A DNA stretch of 64,000 nucleotides from Epiperipatus broadwayi (lineage: Eukaryota; Onychophora; Udeonychophora; Euonychophora; Peripatidae). Where the stretch lies: NCBI GenBank assembly GCA_028023455.1, contig JAQFVV010012402.1, positions 9,652,292 through 9,716,291 on the forward strand. The letters run 5' to 3'. The notes under the pieces were generated by a model, which was not told the origin of the DNA, did no database searches, and saw only the letters and a program-made list of their open reading frames with translations. The stretch's first letter is position 1; every line of letters starts with the position of its first letter. Both the position numbers and the translations under genes were made by a program. Positions 1-9,335 of the stretch are shown piece after piece.

Positions 1-1130
1 AGTAAGCAGGTGATGAATAGATTATTATTACAATACTTTTAAATACCATAAAAATATCTATTCTAATTGTGCTAAACTTTTGAAATAAAATATGGGTTTA
101 TTCTATTCTTATCTTACTTTCTTTTAACTGATTTTCTTTTTTCAATTATATTTAAAATTGTAATGGTAAAAAACAACTTTAAATTTTTTAAAAACTTTTA
201 TTATCTAATTATATAATTTATAATTAATTAAATAAATATCTTTAATTATATTACAAACAAAATTTAATAACAGCTTTTAAATGGTTCCCCATCACAACAA
301 ACACCACTCCAGCAGGAGAACAAATGAATAAGAAGGTATCACTCATCAAATTTACCAATTGAGGGTGATGAGGAAATTGATAGACTTTCCATCCTTGTTT
401 TGCATTTTATGTAAGATTAATTAAATAATTATGTACTAACTAATATTGGATTACTTGGATTGGCTATCTGAAAAAAATTATAAACCTAAATTTGAACCCA
501 CACCGTACATGGTGAGATGTTTAAATCTAGTAGATGTATAATTGCATGCATATATAAAACAAAACAAACATTCACAAATTAAAAATTTTTGGTATACTGT
601 AGTTATGGTTTGGTGAAAATATTTAAATTTAGATGGATGGAGATGGTATATGAGATTCTCTTATCAGACTCATCTCTGATGTATACATATCCTGACATAA
701 TGTGTTCCAAAGTTTTTTAATTTGGTTATCTCGTCTTTGTCTATTTATGTTATTTTACAATAATTTTTTTTTTTAAAAATCTAAATAAATATTTAATGGC
801 AATATTTCGTTTTTAATACTACTACTAATAAAATTTTATTAAGAAATAAAATATTGATTTTATTCTGTTCAATTCTGAAAATGTGATCAATTAGTATAAA
901 TTTATTCAATAGGTTTATCAAGAAAGAATTTTTAGATCATAGTTCTCAGTTTTAAAAATGAAAATAATGCTATGTCTGTATTTTGTGCTGGGAAGATATA
1001 TCCTTTAAAAATAAATAATTGAATAACTTTATTTCTCAGGACTTCATAAGAAGTTTGAATGCTAGAAATGCCAGTCTGATATTCTACCGCTCCAGTTTAT
1101 AATATCTGAATACAAGTATAATGTATATAG
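1..1130. other. AT-rich non-coding stretch, nothing recognised
   Basis: Low-GC sequence with A and T runs and no convincing exon, RNA gene or repeat boundary. It lies downstream of the visible CINP exons on the minus strand, so it may be CINP intron or intergenic DNA. I looked for the next CINP exon here on the minus strand and did not find one. Confidence 0.5.
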
Positions 1131-1491
1131 AGATTTAATTAGAGAGGATTTGAACACAGACTTTCAAGCTCCCTTCAGCTATCCAATTCATTTTATATAA
1201 TCGATACACATGATCACATACATGTGAAAAAGATAAATGATCCCCAATATATATTTAAATATTACAGATTCGGTATGAATTCTGCCCATCTCTCTTCTTT
1301 ATATTTAAATGGACATATTAAAGTCCTATATATGAGGATCAACATGGATATGATAACAATATTGGCATCAACAAGGGCTTTGAGCATTCCATCATCAGAT
1401 TTTTAATAATATGGCTGGCTGAAGAGTTGGAGATATTGAAGACTGTTCATTAAAGTTTGAAGATTTGCTATGTTAATACAAACTGAGTACT

Positions 1492-1516
1492 AATTATATA
1501 TATATATATATATATA
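1492..1516. repeat. (TA)n microsatellite
   Basis: A run of alternating T and A directly before the hairpin of PLE-A. Similar runs sit beside several PLE tails in this window (2682-2694, 48181-48200, 48366-48376). Confidence 0.85.
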
Positions 1517-1520
1517 AAAA

Positions 1521-1774
1521 CGAAACAAATATATTCCAAACAATGGTAAACAATTTATAATACAATATAAATAAAAACTCATAAAGAAATATTTTCGATT
1601 ATATTCATAATCATTTTCAACTCAACTTTCAAAATGGAATGATTCCATTTTGAAAGTTGAGTTGAAAATGATTATGAATATAATCGAAAATATTTCTTTA
1701 TGAGTTTTTATTGAGTTTTTATTTATATTGTATTATAAATTGTTTACCATTGTTTGGAATATATTTAAGTTTCG
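1521..1774. repeat. Large hairpin, arms ~120 bp with 1-nt loop
   Basis: Positions 1521-1640 are the reverse complement of 1642-1774, centred on the G at 1641. The right arm has about 13 extra bases, from a repeated GAGTTTTTATT. Otherwise the arms look nearly identical. The right arm is also the start of direct repeat 1 of PLE-A, so this is a snap-back copy of the pLTR-like repeat. Confidence 0.85.
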
Positions 1775-1816
1775 TTATTGTATTATTGATATTAGCGGAC
1801 ATTTATTTTGTTTTAT
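1641..1816 (+). repeat. pLTR-like direct repeat, copy 1
   Basis: Begins GATTCCATTTTGAAAG and ends TTTATTTTGTTTTAT. It is repeated in the same orientation at 2508-2682 with only a few substitutions. The pair brackets the N-terminal ORF as a pLTR pair brackets a PLE. Confidence 0.8.
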
Positions 1817-1852
1817 TGTGTTAATGTTACGTGATTAATGGATACTTAATAT

Positions 1853-2570
1853 ATGAATAAGATATGGTTGTTTAAAGAATGGAAGAAGATGTGTTTAAAG
1901 ATTATTAAAACAAAATGTCAATTGGAATTTTTGAAAGATTGTAAGTTATTTAAAATATTCCCGAATTGCTGCTGCTTTAAATATAATAAATTGCTGGATT
2001 TGAAACCTAGTTTTATTTTTGATGTGAAATGTAATATTTTGCTTGAAATTATTAGAAGAAATAAGCAAGATTTGTTTAATAATCAGAAGTATTTAAAGGT
2101 TATTAATCATTTTATTGGATTGAATAATTTTGAATATTGTGTTGAATTTAAAAAGATATGTCAAAATTATTATGATAAATTTTATATTAAAGAAAAGAAG
2201 AAATTTGATAATAAGATTAATTTTTTATTTAATAAAAAATATTCAAAGATTGATCAAAGTGTAAATTATGTCAATTTATCGTCATGTGATTTGAAATTAA
2301 TACAAAAGTATAATATTAGGATTTGGTTCTAAATATGTAGGTGATATAGTTGATGACTATAAACTGGAGATTATATCATCAGTTCAAAATTCTTATGATG
2401 GAAAATTAATGACTGTAGAGGAGTTTAATAAAATTGTTAAGGATGTTAATTTACAAAATTCTAATAAGTATTTTTTAAATGACATGTGTTTCCGGTTGGT
2501 AATAGATGATTCCATTTTGAAAGTTGAGTTGAAAATGATTATGAATATAATCAAAAATATTTCTTTATGA
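1853..2570 (+). pseudogene. PLE N-terminal ORF fragment, frameshifted
   Basis: An open frame of 159 codons (1853-2332) is lysine-, asparagine- and phenylalanine-rich and ends in VNYVNLSSCDLKLIQKYN. The phrase 'VxNLSxxxLxxxExxLLxKGxxF' is characteristic of the region just before the RT core in Penelope-like proteins, and this matches it loosely. A frameshift near 2310-2325 moves the continuation (GFGSKYVGDIVDD...) to another frame, which stays open to TGA at 2568-2570. The last ~20 codons already lie inside direct repeat 2, so the ORF runs into the repeat instead of an RT domain. It is truncated and probably non-functional. The alternative is an unrelated low-complexity ORF. Confidence 0.45.
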
Positions 2571-2682
2571 GTTTTTATTGAGTTTTTATTTATATTGTAT
2601 TATAAATTGTTTACCGTTGTTTGGAATATATTTAAGTTTCGTTATTGTATTATTGATATTAGCGGACATTTATTTTGTTTTA
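2508..2682 (+). repeat. pLTR-like direct repeat, copy 2
   Basis: Second copy of 1641-1816, followed by a short TA run and then the hammerhead-like motif. Same orientation as copy 1, with few differences by eye. Confidence 0.8.
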
Positions 2683-2700
2683 TATATATATATATGGGAA

Positions 2701-2762
2701 ATGATGATCTAGACCAACTGATGATTACTGGTTCAGCACAAAATACATATATTGGAGATCAT
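2701..2762 (+). ncRNA. Degenerate type-I hammerhead ribozyme motif
   Basis: CTGATGA lies at 2718-2724. It is followed by a possible stem II (TACTG/CAGCA with loop GTT, one mismatch) and then CAAA at 2739-2742, where GAAA is expected. Next is a short A/T segment ending in TA immediately before TTGG (2752-2755). TTGG pairs with CCAA (2714-2717) just before the CTGATGA core. AGATCA (2756-2761) pairs with TGATCT (2705-2710), forming an interrupted stem I. PLEs are known to carry type-I hammerheads with very short stem III. The G-to-C change at GAAA should abolish cleavage here. The copy at 48745 keeps GAAA. Confidence 0.5.
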
Positions 2763-2796
2763 TTATTTTTTTCACATGTGGTCATGTGTATTGATT

Positions 2797-2868
2797 ATAT
2801 AAGATGGAGGGGATAGCTGAAGAGAGTTTGGAAGTCTGTGTTCAAATCCCCACTAATTACATTCCAGT
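2797..2868 (+). repeat. tRNA-like tail with A- and B-box-like motifs
   Basis: TAGCTGAAGAG (A-box-like) is followed about 20 bases later by GTTCAAATCCCC (B-box-like). The same segment occurs inverted at about 1137-1200 and at 48553-48615, and A-box relatives occur at 1410 and 48640. It could be a tRNA-derived SINE head fused to the PLE tail. No cloverleaf is evident, so it is not a tRNA gene. Confidence 0.4.
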
Positions 2869-2880
2869 GATGTGCATAAC

Positions 2881-4734
2881 ATAATTTTATAAGAAGAGAC
2901 ATTTTTGTTATTAAAAGTGTAAAAAAGAAAATAGAAACTAGCTTTGCCAATGCCCTATCACTTTAATTTCAACAATATACAAAAACTCTAGGTCTAAATT
3001 ATAAATAATAAAGTATACATATATTAATGTGTTTAATACAATATTTATCTTTTAAAGTTATTAAAAGTCAACCACACTTTCAGTGCAGTATACCAGAAGC
3101 ATGGAAAATTATTAAAACATTTATCAGTATAAAAAAAATCTAAATCTCAACTTAATTCTGTTTTCTTTAATCATAATAAAATTAATATTTTTTGTAGTGA
3201 ATCGAATGATAGGAAAAGTTAAGAAGACTGATACATTGCTAAATCTAATAATGTTATAAATCAAAAATTTAATAAATTTGACTGTTAAATAATGTTTTTT
3301 TTAAAGAAAATAAAGTAATTTAATATAATTTTCCATTCAAAAATGTATAAAATAGTGCTTTTCATAAAGTCATTACTGTACTAAACTATGAGAATAAAAA
3401 CAAAAATTTACGAAATCTTTAAGAAATATCATATTTCATTAACTACTATCTATCTGATTTCATACTAATTCATGACTGAAAAAATCTTCATCTAAAAGGA
3501 ACTATAGACTTTCTGTATGTTATATTTTACCTCTAAATTGAAAGACTATTTGCACATATCAAAATAAAACATAGTAATTTATTAAATGTGTGTGTGTGTT
3601 TGCTCTTTTTTTTAATCATTTGTTTATGTGATTAATTTTATATTATTATTTTAGATAACTCAATATTTGTTAAGACTGTTAAAAGTGATCCATTCATCTA
3701 TTAACAACAACTTAATCAATTAATATTGACATATGAGCAATATACAATAGGATGGATAAATAGATATTGATATTAAATATAAAATGTAAAAGAATGAATA
3801 AATGAATAATCAATATTAGAAAAATAAAAAATAAAATGGATGAAATGTAAATATTAGGTGTCAAATAATAGAAGAAAAATGTATTAAAATTTTATCATTT
3901 AAATGTTATCCTGGACATCTCCAAGATGTGAAATTCTTTATATACCCCTGACCACATATGTTCTTAAATATTATTATTCCATTAATCCTTTTATCTTTGA
4001 ATTCATTTTAAATATTAAATAATTATGCTATTTCAAATTTATAATCTTCATCAAACAATGAGTATGAATAGTTTTATAAATAAATTTTATTTAATTAAAT
4101 CATAGTTGAGGGTTAAGCATGTAAATTTTTTTTCTTAAACAACAAGTTTGAATAGGAAACTTATAAATTTATTTTATTATCTTAGTGCTTTATAGTAGTT
4201 TTACTATTGATTTTTGGATCATTTCATTTTTGGATTTTACACAAATGTCATTGTCTCACATGTAAATGTAACATTATTTGTTGGATATGACATATGAAGA
4301 TGCTTAACTGAGGGAAACTCCCATGAAGATTCTTATCCTCCTTATCATTCTTAGCTCTCTCTCTTATCTTGTAGTAATATGTACATAAAGTATATCCTAT
4401 TGAAAAGGTGACTGGTTCTCTTTCCAAGATGTTCCATTTCTATAACATATGACATGTAGTAATTTAGTTTAGCTATTCATCACAAAGTTTTAAGTCGCCA
4501 GCCATGCCATTATGAAATCTTACAAATCACTTGAAACTGTTATGATTACATTGCCATATGCAGTTTGAATTATTTCAAATGTTTTAGCAGTTTTACCAAT
4601 TTAAAATAAAATTTAATGTTAGTACATTATTCCATTGTGAGTTAAAGTACAAATCATACTATCATATTTCATAACATAATTCATTATCCGGACATGTTAG
4701 TGCTTTAAAATTTTTGTGGTGAATAGTTAAATAA
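2881..4734. other. Non-coding AT-rich stretch
   Basis: No exon or clear mobile element was seen. It contains a short TG run (about 3587-3600). Minus-strand splice-flanked frames were looked for as CINP exon 3 and not found. Confidence 0.45.
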
Positions 4735-5385
4735 TGACAATATATAATACATGTATTTATTCAAAGATGGCACTGCAGGATCTTTGGAGAGAGAGCTAGT
4801 CATCAGTTACCTTTTATTGGGCCATATTGTGTATATAATATCAGCTACAATATATAATAAAACAAAATACTGAAATTAATTCTACAAATTTAAATATACC
4901 CATATATAATTAATTCAAATTTGCATACTTGTTTGAATGCATAACGAAGTAATTTGTTTCTTCTTTATAAGATAAAGTTGAGTGTACTTTTGATAAAACT
5001 CATCATAATCATAGCTTTTTTGTTAATTATTATTGTTGCAATAATTATGAGATTCACCAAAAATGTATTCAGCTTTAGGTTATAAAGAAGAATGTGTGTA
5101 AATTTAAATTACAAATACAAAGAAAGAAAAAAATCAATATTACAATATATAAACAAATAAATGAAAACTATATAGCACAACTGCTATCTTGAGCTGCAAA
5201 AATGACAGTCATGCCATAAGCTGATTATAGCTTTTATTTAATTATTTAATAATATATCGGTATAGTGAAAATCGTAAAGTTAATTTCAGTATTTTGTATT
5301 ATATATATTTTATTATATTATGACATAGTGAAAGATGCCATATAATTTATCAGCCATGCCCATGAGCTGAAATTTGAATCAATTC
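4735..5385. repeat. Old diverged foldback (inverted repeat)
   Basis: Several segments pair in inverted order. AAAATACTGAAATTAAT (near 4865) matches AATTTCAGTATTTTGT (near 5283). TTCTTCTTTATAAGAT (near 4957) matches TTATAAAGAAGAA (near 5079). CATCATAATCATAGC (near 5000) matches the segment near 5040. The arms are interrupted and diverged, so this looks like an ancient palindromic element lying next to CINP exon 2. No TSD was recognised. Confidence 0.45.
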
Positions 5386-5738
5386 AAAATAAAAAGTATT
5401 TGAAATTTTTTTTAGATTCTCAGTTAATTTATGATTCTTATTTCAGACAGTTGGCATATAACCAACTCAATTAGTTAGCCCATTACTAGTCAATAAATAC
5501 ATATTTAAATATTCTTAGCTAAAGAATAATATAAGAAAGATAAACAAGTAAAATCCTTAGAGTAATGGCTTAGTCTTGCAGCAGATTATTTAAATGTTTT
5601 ATCTAACTAAATTTAATCAAACCATGTCATAAAACTTTTTTTTCAAATTATTTTTTAAACAATTTATTTTAAAAACAAAATAAAATTTTGTTGCTTTTTA
5701 ATTTTTTTTTTCAAATTATTTATAATTATTTTACATAC

Positions 5739-5889
5739 CTTTGTTTGATTTTATAGTTTCCTAGCTCTGTTACTAATTGCATGCCTTCTGTGTGCAAATT
5801 ATCCCACTTAACAGAAAAGTTATGCCAATCAGCAGCAGAATCTTTTAATTTCCGATTGATTCCAGTTAAATTTCCTGATGGTAGTGTTA
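5739..5889 (-). CDS. CINP: CINP-like gene, exon 2 (conserved core)
   Basis: Read on the minus strand, the acceptor TTTTAG precedes 5889 and the donor GTATGT follows 5739. The 151-nt exon completes the codon left by exon 1 (G+TA) and encodes VTLPSGNLTGINRKLKDSAA followed by DWHNFSVKWDNLHTEGMQLV and TELGNYKIKQ. It ends in phase 2. The block KLKDSAADWHN-(6)-W-(2)-L corresponds to the N-terminal part of cyclin-dependent kinase 2-interacting protein, where vertebrate CINP has KIKDNAADWHN. CINP binds CDK2 and CDC7 and supports replication and ATR checkpoint signalling in the nucleus; this role is family knowledge. Length, phase and splice signals all agree. The remaining exons lie left of this one and were not found, so they are probably outside the window. 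Confidence 0.82.
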
Positions 5890-7237
5890 CTAAAATATAA
5901 ATATTATGTATGTTATTTGAACTTTTTAAAAACATTGGTTTTATTCAATAATTATATTTACAAAAAAAGTGTATAACTGAAAACGATTCATTTATAATAA
6001 AAAAAAACTACATAAAATCACTGTAAATAATCACGATGTACACTCATCATAAAATTAAAATTAAGTACAGTATATACATTTACTATATCAACATCAATAT
6101 TTGCATTTTAATAAATTAATGACTTTATATTTAGGCAGAAATTATATTTCTTTTAATAATTAGATACAGACTTTTAAATTTATTAAAGTGCAAATATATC
6201 TATAATACTTTTCATAAATTCATGACAATTTCTCTCCTCACATCTTTCTATTTATGTGAAGGCTATCATAGTTATAAAACCTGCCAACAATGCAATCAGT
6301 TATTAAAGAGAGATTACTATGAATGGGTGCTTAATAGAATAATGATTTGTGGAATTAAATTTGTATAGCATACATTAACTAAACATAGGGCAAAAATATG
6401 TGGTTTTAGGAAGCTATTTTAATATTAGGAGTCTTTACACATTTTTTTCTGTTTAAAATGTAATTAGTATTTATAGAACATAATTATATAGTGCTATATT
6501 TATTTATAGGCAAGTCTATTAATGCACTCAAAATTCTGCTAGAGATTTTAATACGTAATTTTATTAGTAATACAAGAACTGTAATTATTAAAAATAGCTT
6601 GATTTGTACCAAACAACTCTTTAGATTAAAATGTTTGTCAGCTAATATAATAGCTATGATATGACTAAACTATTCCTAAATGCTGAGAAAAATGTTAAAT
6701 AAAAATGAATATGGAAGCATCTAAATGAAGGTACAGCAAAATTGGATTGTATTTAACCAACAAAAAATCTATATTTCAAGATTGAAATGTTCTTAATAAC
6801 TTCAACATAGGAACAGATTACTGAATAGTGAGATACTTAATACAAAACCAGACGGCCAGAAATTATTTTTAAAAGCAGTTCCTAACCTTTAGAAACATTG
6901 CAATGAATTTAACTTGCAAATCAGATTCAAATGAAATCAATAGCAAGATAATGGATAGACTATTAAGAACTGCAATAAAGATAGCTATTTATCAGTAAAT
7001 TTTCTATTGAAAGAGAGATAAAGTATGAAGAAAAGAAGGAATATGAAAAAATATAAAAATGATCCATTATGAAGAATTGAATACATAGAGATTTGTTTTG
7101 TAAATGATATATAAAAAAAGGTTAATAACAATACAAAAAAATTTAATTGTGAATTAGCAAGGAAAGTTAGTCATAAAAAGATAAGTAAATTAAATTTATG
7201 AGTAAATTTTAAATATCTATTATTTTTATCTGACTTT

Positions 7238-7401
7238 CATTTTGAATTTTTTTTTTGGTCAAACATTAATCTCACAGTAATCACAACTACGGCAATATGT
7301 TTTATGTTAGAAATAGAAAGAGGTAAGCAAATCAAATTAATAATTAATTTTTAGACTTCCATCATTTTGCACAAACTTTTGTTTTGAATTTTTTTTTGTC
7401 A
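7238..7401. repeat. Diverged tandem repeat, left part (interrupted by LTR element)
   Basis: TTTTGAATTTTTTTTTT followed by GGTCAAACATTAATC recurs at about 7381 (TTTTGAATTTTTTTTT then GTCA) and again at 9138 (TTTTTGAATTTTTTTTTT then GACATTAGC). The segment GTTAGAAATAGAAAGAGGTAA (around 7307) matches GTTAGAGATAGAGAAAGTTAA (around 9279). Before the LTR insertion this was an array of about three diverged units. Confidence 0.5.
7397..7401. repeat. Target-site duplication TGTCA (left)
   Basis: TGTCA directly before the TG of LTR1 is repeated exactly at 9028-9032 directly after the CA of LTR2. A 5-bp duplication is usual for LTR elements. Confidence 0.85.
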
Positions 7402-7692
7402 TGTAGTGTTTTGTAAAATGGCAGGCATGTTTGTGCACTCCAGAAAAAACTAGAATTTATTCGTAAGGCTGTTTTTAGATCGCGCTCTGATAGCTGAGGA
7501 ATTTAATTAGTGCATTGACGTAATGGCGATCGAAATTCCTAGAGATATTTGCTAATTATAAATGTTTCTAGATAAGAGACGTTACCTTATTGGTCAGTGC
7601 ATTGATTGATCGTTGCAGTTGTCAGAGAGCGATAGGAAGACTGGGTAACATAGAGAGCAGTAGAGAGCAGCCAAGCAGTACTGAGTAAGCAG

Positions 7693-7721
7693 TATTTAAG
7701 TAGAGATATCTCGCATCAGTG
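7693..7721 (+). promoter_or_regulatory. Candidate LTR core promoter (TATA + Inr)
   Basis: TATTTAA starts at 7693 and TCAGTG at 7716, a spacing of about 25 bases from TATA to the initiator A. The same pair at the same spacing occurs in LTR2 (8580 and 8603). If used, transcription would start upstream of the minisatellite and place it in the R/U5 part. This is inference from motif and spacing only. Confidence 0.35.
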
Positions 7722-7799
7722 CTGGCGGTTAATGATCAGCGCCCAGTGGAAATGTAGTTCATGGGTGTAGCTGAAAGAGACCGCAGTGGAGATAATGAG

Positions 7800-8052
7800 A
7801 GCATTCGTTGGAGAGCTTCGTTGCAGACCAATTCGTTGGAGAGTTTCGTTGCAGACCAATTCGTTTGGAGAGCTTCGTGGCAGACCAATTCGTTGGAGAG
7901 CATTCGTTGCATACCAATTCAGTGGAGAGATTGCAGACCAATTCATTGGAGAGCTTCGTTGCAGACCAATTCATTGGAGAGCATTCATTGCAGACCAATT
8001 CGTTGGAGAGCTTCATTGTAGACCGATTCGTTGGAGAGCACTCGTTGGATAA
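7800..8052 (+). repeat. 28-bp minisatellite inside LTR1 (~9 units)
   Basis: The unit is approximately TTCGTTGGAGAGCTTCGTTG + CAGACCAA (28 bp), repeated about nine times with substitutions and some shortened units. Because 28 is not a multiple of 3 and the unit lacks stops, all three forward frames and some reverse frames stay open. This explains the several overlapping 85-88-codon ORFs, which are not genes. Confidence 0.85.
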
Positions 8053-8142
8053 GAACAGCGTGGGAATTGTATAACATTATTTGCTGACCACACAGTATGA
8101 CTTGCAGATATAACATTGGCAGTCGTAAGTGCGGATATAACA

Positions 8143-8282
8143 TTGGTGCAGTCGCATTTGGAACCTGGGAGTAGCGAATACGTTAAACTACAAGTTTAGC
8201 CATAGACGGAGAAACTGGGTGAAAATGTCAATCCCAATTAGTAACGTTAGCAACAAGGGTTTTTCTGGAGTGGAGGGAGGTG
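8143..8282 (+). other. 140-bp interior of the LTR element (PBS, ATG, PPT)
   Basis: Starts one base before TGGTGCAGTCGCATTTGG, the likely tRNA primer-binding site (tRNA not identified). Contains ATG at 8225 opening MSIPISNVSNKGFSGVEGG, possibly the first codons of a lost gag, and ends with the purine tract 8267-8280. Everything between the gag start and the PPT is missing, as expected of an internal deletion derivative. Confidence 0.7.
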
Positions 8283-9027
8283 TGTAGTGTTTTGTAAAAT
8301 GGCAGACATGTTTGTGCACTCCAGAAAAAACTAGAATTTATTTGTAAGGCTGTTTTTAGATCGCGCTCTGATAGCTGAGGAATTTAATTAGTGCATTGAC
8401 GTAATGGCGATCGACAATTCCTAGAGATATTTGCTAATTACAAATGTTTCTAGATAAGAGACGTTACCTTATTGGTCAGTGCATTGATTGATCATTGCAG
8501 TTGTCAGAGAGCGATAGGAAGACTGGGTAACATCGAGCAGTGTAACGTAGAGAGCAGCCAAGCAGTACTGAGTAAGCAGTATTTAAGTAGAGATATTTCG
8601 CATCAGTGCTGGCGGTTAATGATCAGCACCCAGTGGAAATGTAGTTCATGGGTGTAGCTGAAAGAGACCGCAGCGGAGATATTGAGAGCATTCTTTGGAG
8701 AGATTCGTTGCAGACCAATTCGTTGGAGTTTCATTGCAGACCAATTTGTTTCGAGAGCTTCATGGCAGACCAATTCATTGGAGAGCATTCGTTGCAGACC
8801 AATTCAGCGGAGAGATTGCAGACCAATTCGTTGGAGAGCTTCATTGCAGACCAATTCATTGGAGAGCATTCATTGCAGACCAATTCGTTGGAGAGCTTTG
8901 TTGCAGACCGATTCGTTGGAGAGCACTTGTTGGAAAAGAACAGCGTGGGAATTGTATAACGTTATTTGCTGACCGCACAGTATGACTTGCAGATATAACA
9001 TTGGCAATCGTAAGTGCGGATATAACA
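8283..9027 (+). repeat. LTR2 (745 bp) of the miniature LTR element
   Basis: Same ends and internal order as LTR1, with its own 28-bp array at about 8690-8935 and the TATA/Inr pair at 8580-8608. The array carries different unit variants from LTR1 (for example a shortened unit at about 8726). It is followed by TGTCA (9028-9032). Confidence 0.87.
8690..8938 (+). repeat. 28-bp minisatellite inside LTR2
   Basis: Same unit as in LTR1, with about nine units, including GGAGAGATTGCAGACCAA shortened units at equivalent places. Open frames of 96-103 codons are a by-product of the repeat. Confidence 0.85.
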
Positions 9028-9335
9028 TGTCATTATTAATTAGCCTTCAAATTCTTCTTTTATAGTTAAAATTATTACAGTATGCATATACATCTAGCAA
9101 AATACTTTTAAATAAAACACGTATATCCAGATATTTTTTGAATTTTTTTTTTTTTTGACATTAGCTTTAATCCATTTTCAAATTCTGCTTTTATGATTCA
9201 TGACAGAAGTTATTTCAGCATAAACATCTAAGAGAATACTTTTAGATAAAAATATATGCACTACTATAGTTTTTATTGTTAGAGATAGAGAAAGTTAATT
9301 GAACAAAATTGATAATTACGTTTTACATAGCAAAG
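9028..9335. repeat. Diverged tandem repeat, right part
   Basis: After the TSD the sequence resumes the unit interrupted at 7401: CATTATTAATTAGCCTTC AAATTCTTCTTTTATAG parallels GACATTAGCTTTAATCC...AAATTCTGCTTTTATGA at 9158. A further unit ends near GTTAGAGATAGAG at 9279. Units are well diverged. Confidence 0.5.

Larger units (their letters stand above)
1131..2880 (+). mobile_element. Penelope-like element remnant (PLE-A) with hairpin, direct repeats and ribozyme
   Basis: A composite locus. The segment at about 1131-1256 is an inverted copy of about 2745-2868, so the same tail faces outward at both edges. Inside are a 120-bp-arm hairpin (1521-1774), two direct repeats (1641-1816 and 2508-2682), an N-terminal PLE-like reading frame (1853-2570) and a hammerhead-like motif (2701-2762). 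PLEs are known for partial tandem repeats (pLTRs), inverted pieces and hammerhead ribozymes, and this layout matches. A relative of the outer repeat lies at 48553-48830. The RT and GIY-YIG endonuclease domains are missing, so the copy cannot be autonomous. The assignment rests on architecture plus one short protein match, with no database search. Confidence 0.6.
7402..8142 (+). repeat. LTR1 (741 bp) of the miniature LTR element
   Basis: Begins TGTAGTGTTTTG and ends GGATATAACA. It contains a TATA-like TATTTAA (7693), an initiator-like TCAGTG (7716) and a 28-bp minisatellite (about 7800-8050). Near the 3' end, GATATAACATTGG-CAGTCG occurs twice (from about 8107 and again across the LTR/interior junction), so the PBS region partly echoes the LTR tail. 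Confidence 0.87.
7402..9027 (+). mobile_element. Miniature non-autonomous LTR retrotransposon (TRIM-like)
   Basis: Two direct repeats (7402-8142 and 8283-9027), each starting TGTAGTG and ending ATAACA, flank only 140 bp. The interior begins with a primer-binding-site-like TTGGTGCAGTCGCATTTGG and ends with the polypurine tract GGAGTGGAGGGAGG. The whole is bounded by a perfect TGTCA duplication. These are the defining parts of an LTR retrotransposon, but there is no gag or pol. The two LTRs differ at scattered sites and by a few indels, so the insertion is not brand new. It is more GC-rich than its surroundings. The family is probably Ty3/Gypsy-like by PBS style, which is only an inference. Orientation is set by PBS-left and PPT-right. 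Confidence 0.88.

Noticed and set aside
2797-2868. Functional tRNA gene
   Set aside because: A- and B-box-like motifs only; no acceptor, anticodon or D stems form.
7716-8074. Overlapping ORFs of 76-88 codons on both strands
   Set aside because: They come from a 28-bp stop-free minisatellite in an LTR; all frames stay open for that reason, with no protein similarity.
7800-8938. CRISPR-like regular repeats
   Set aside because: Units are contiguous 28-bp variants without unique spacers, inside LTRs of a eukaryotic element.
8603-8985. ORFs of 61-103 codons in the second copy
   Set aside because: Same minisatellite in LTR2.
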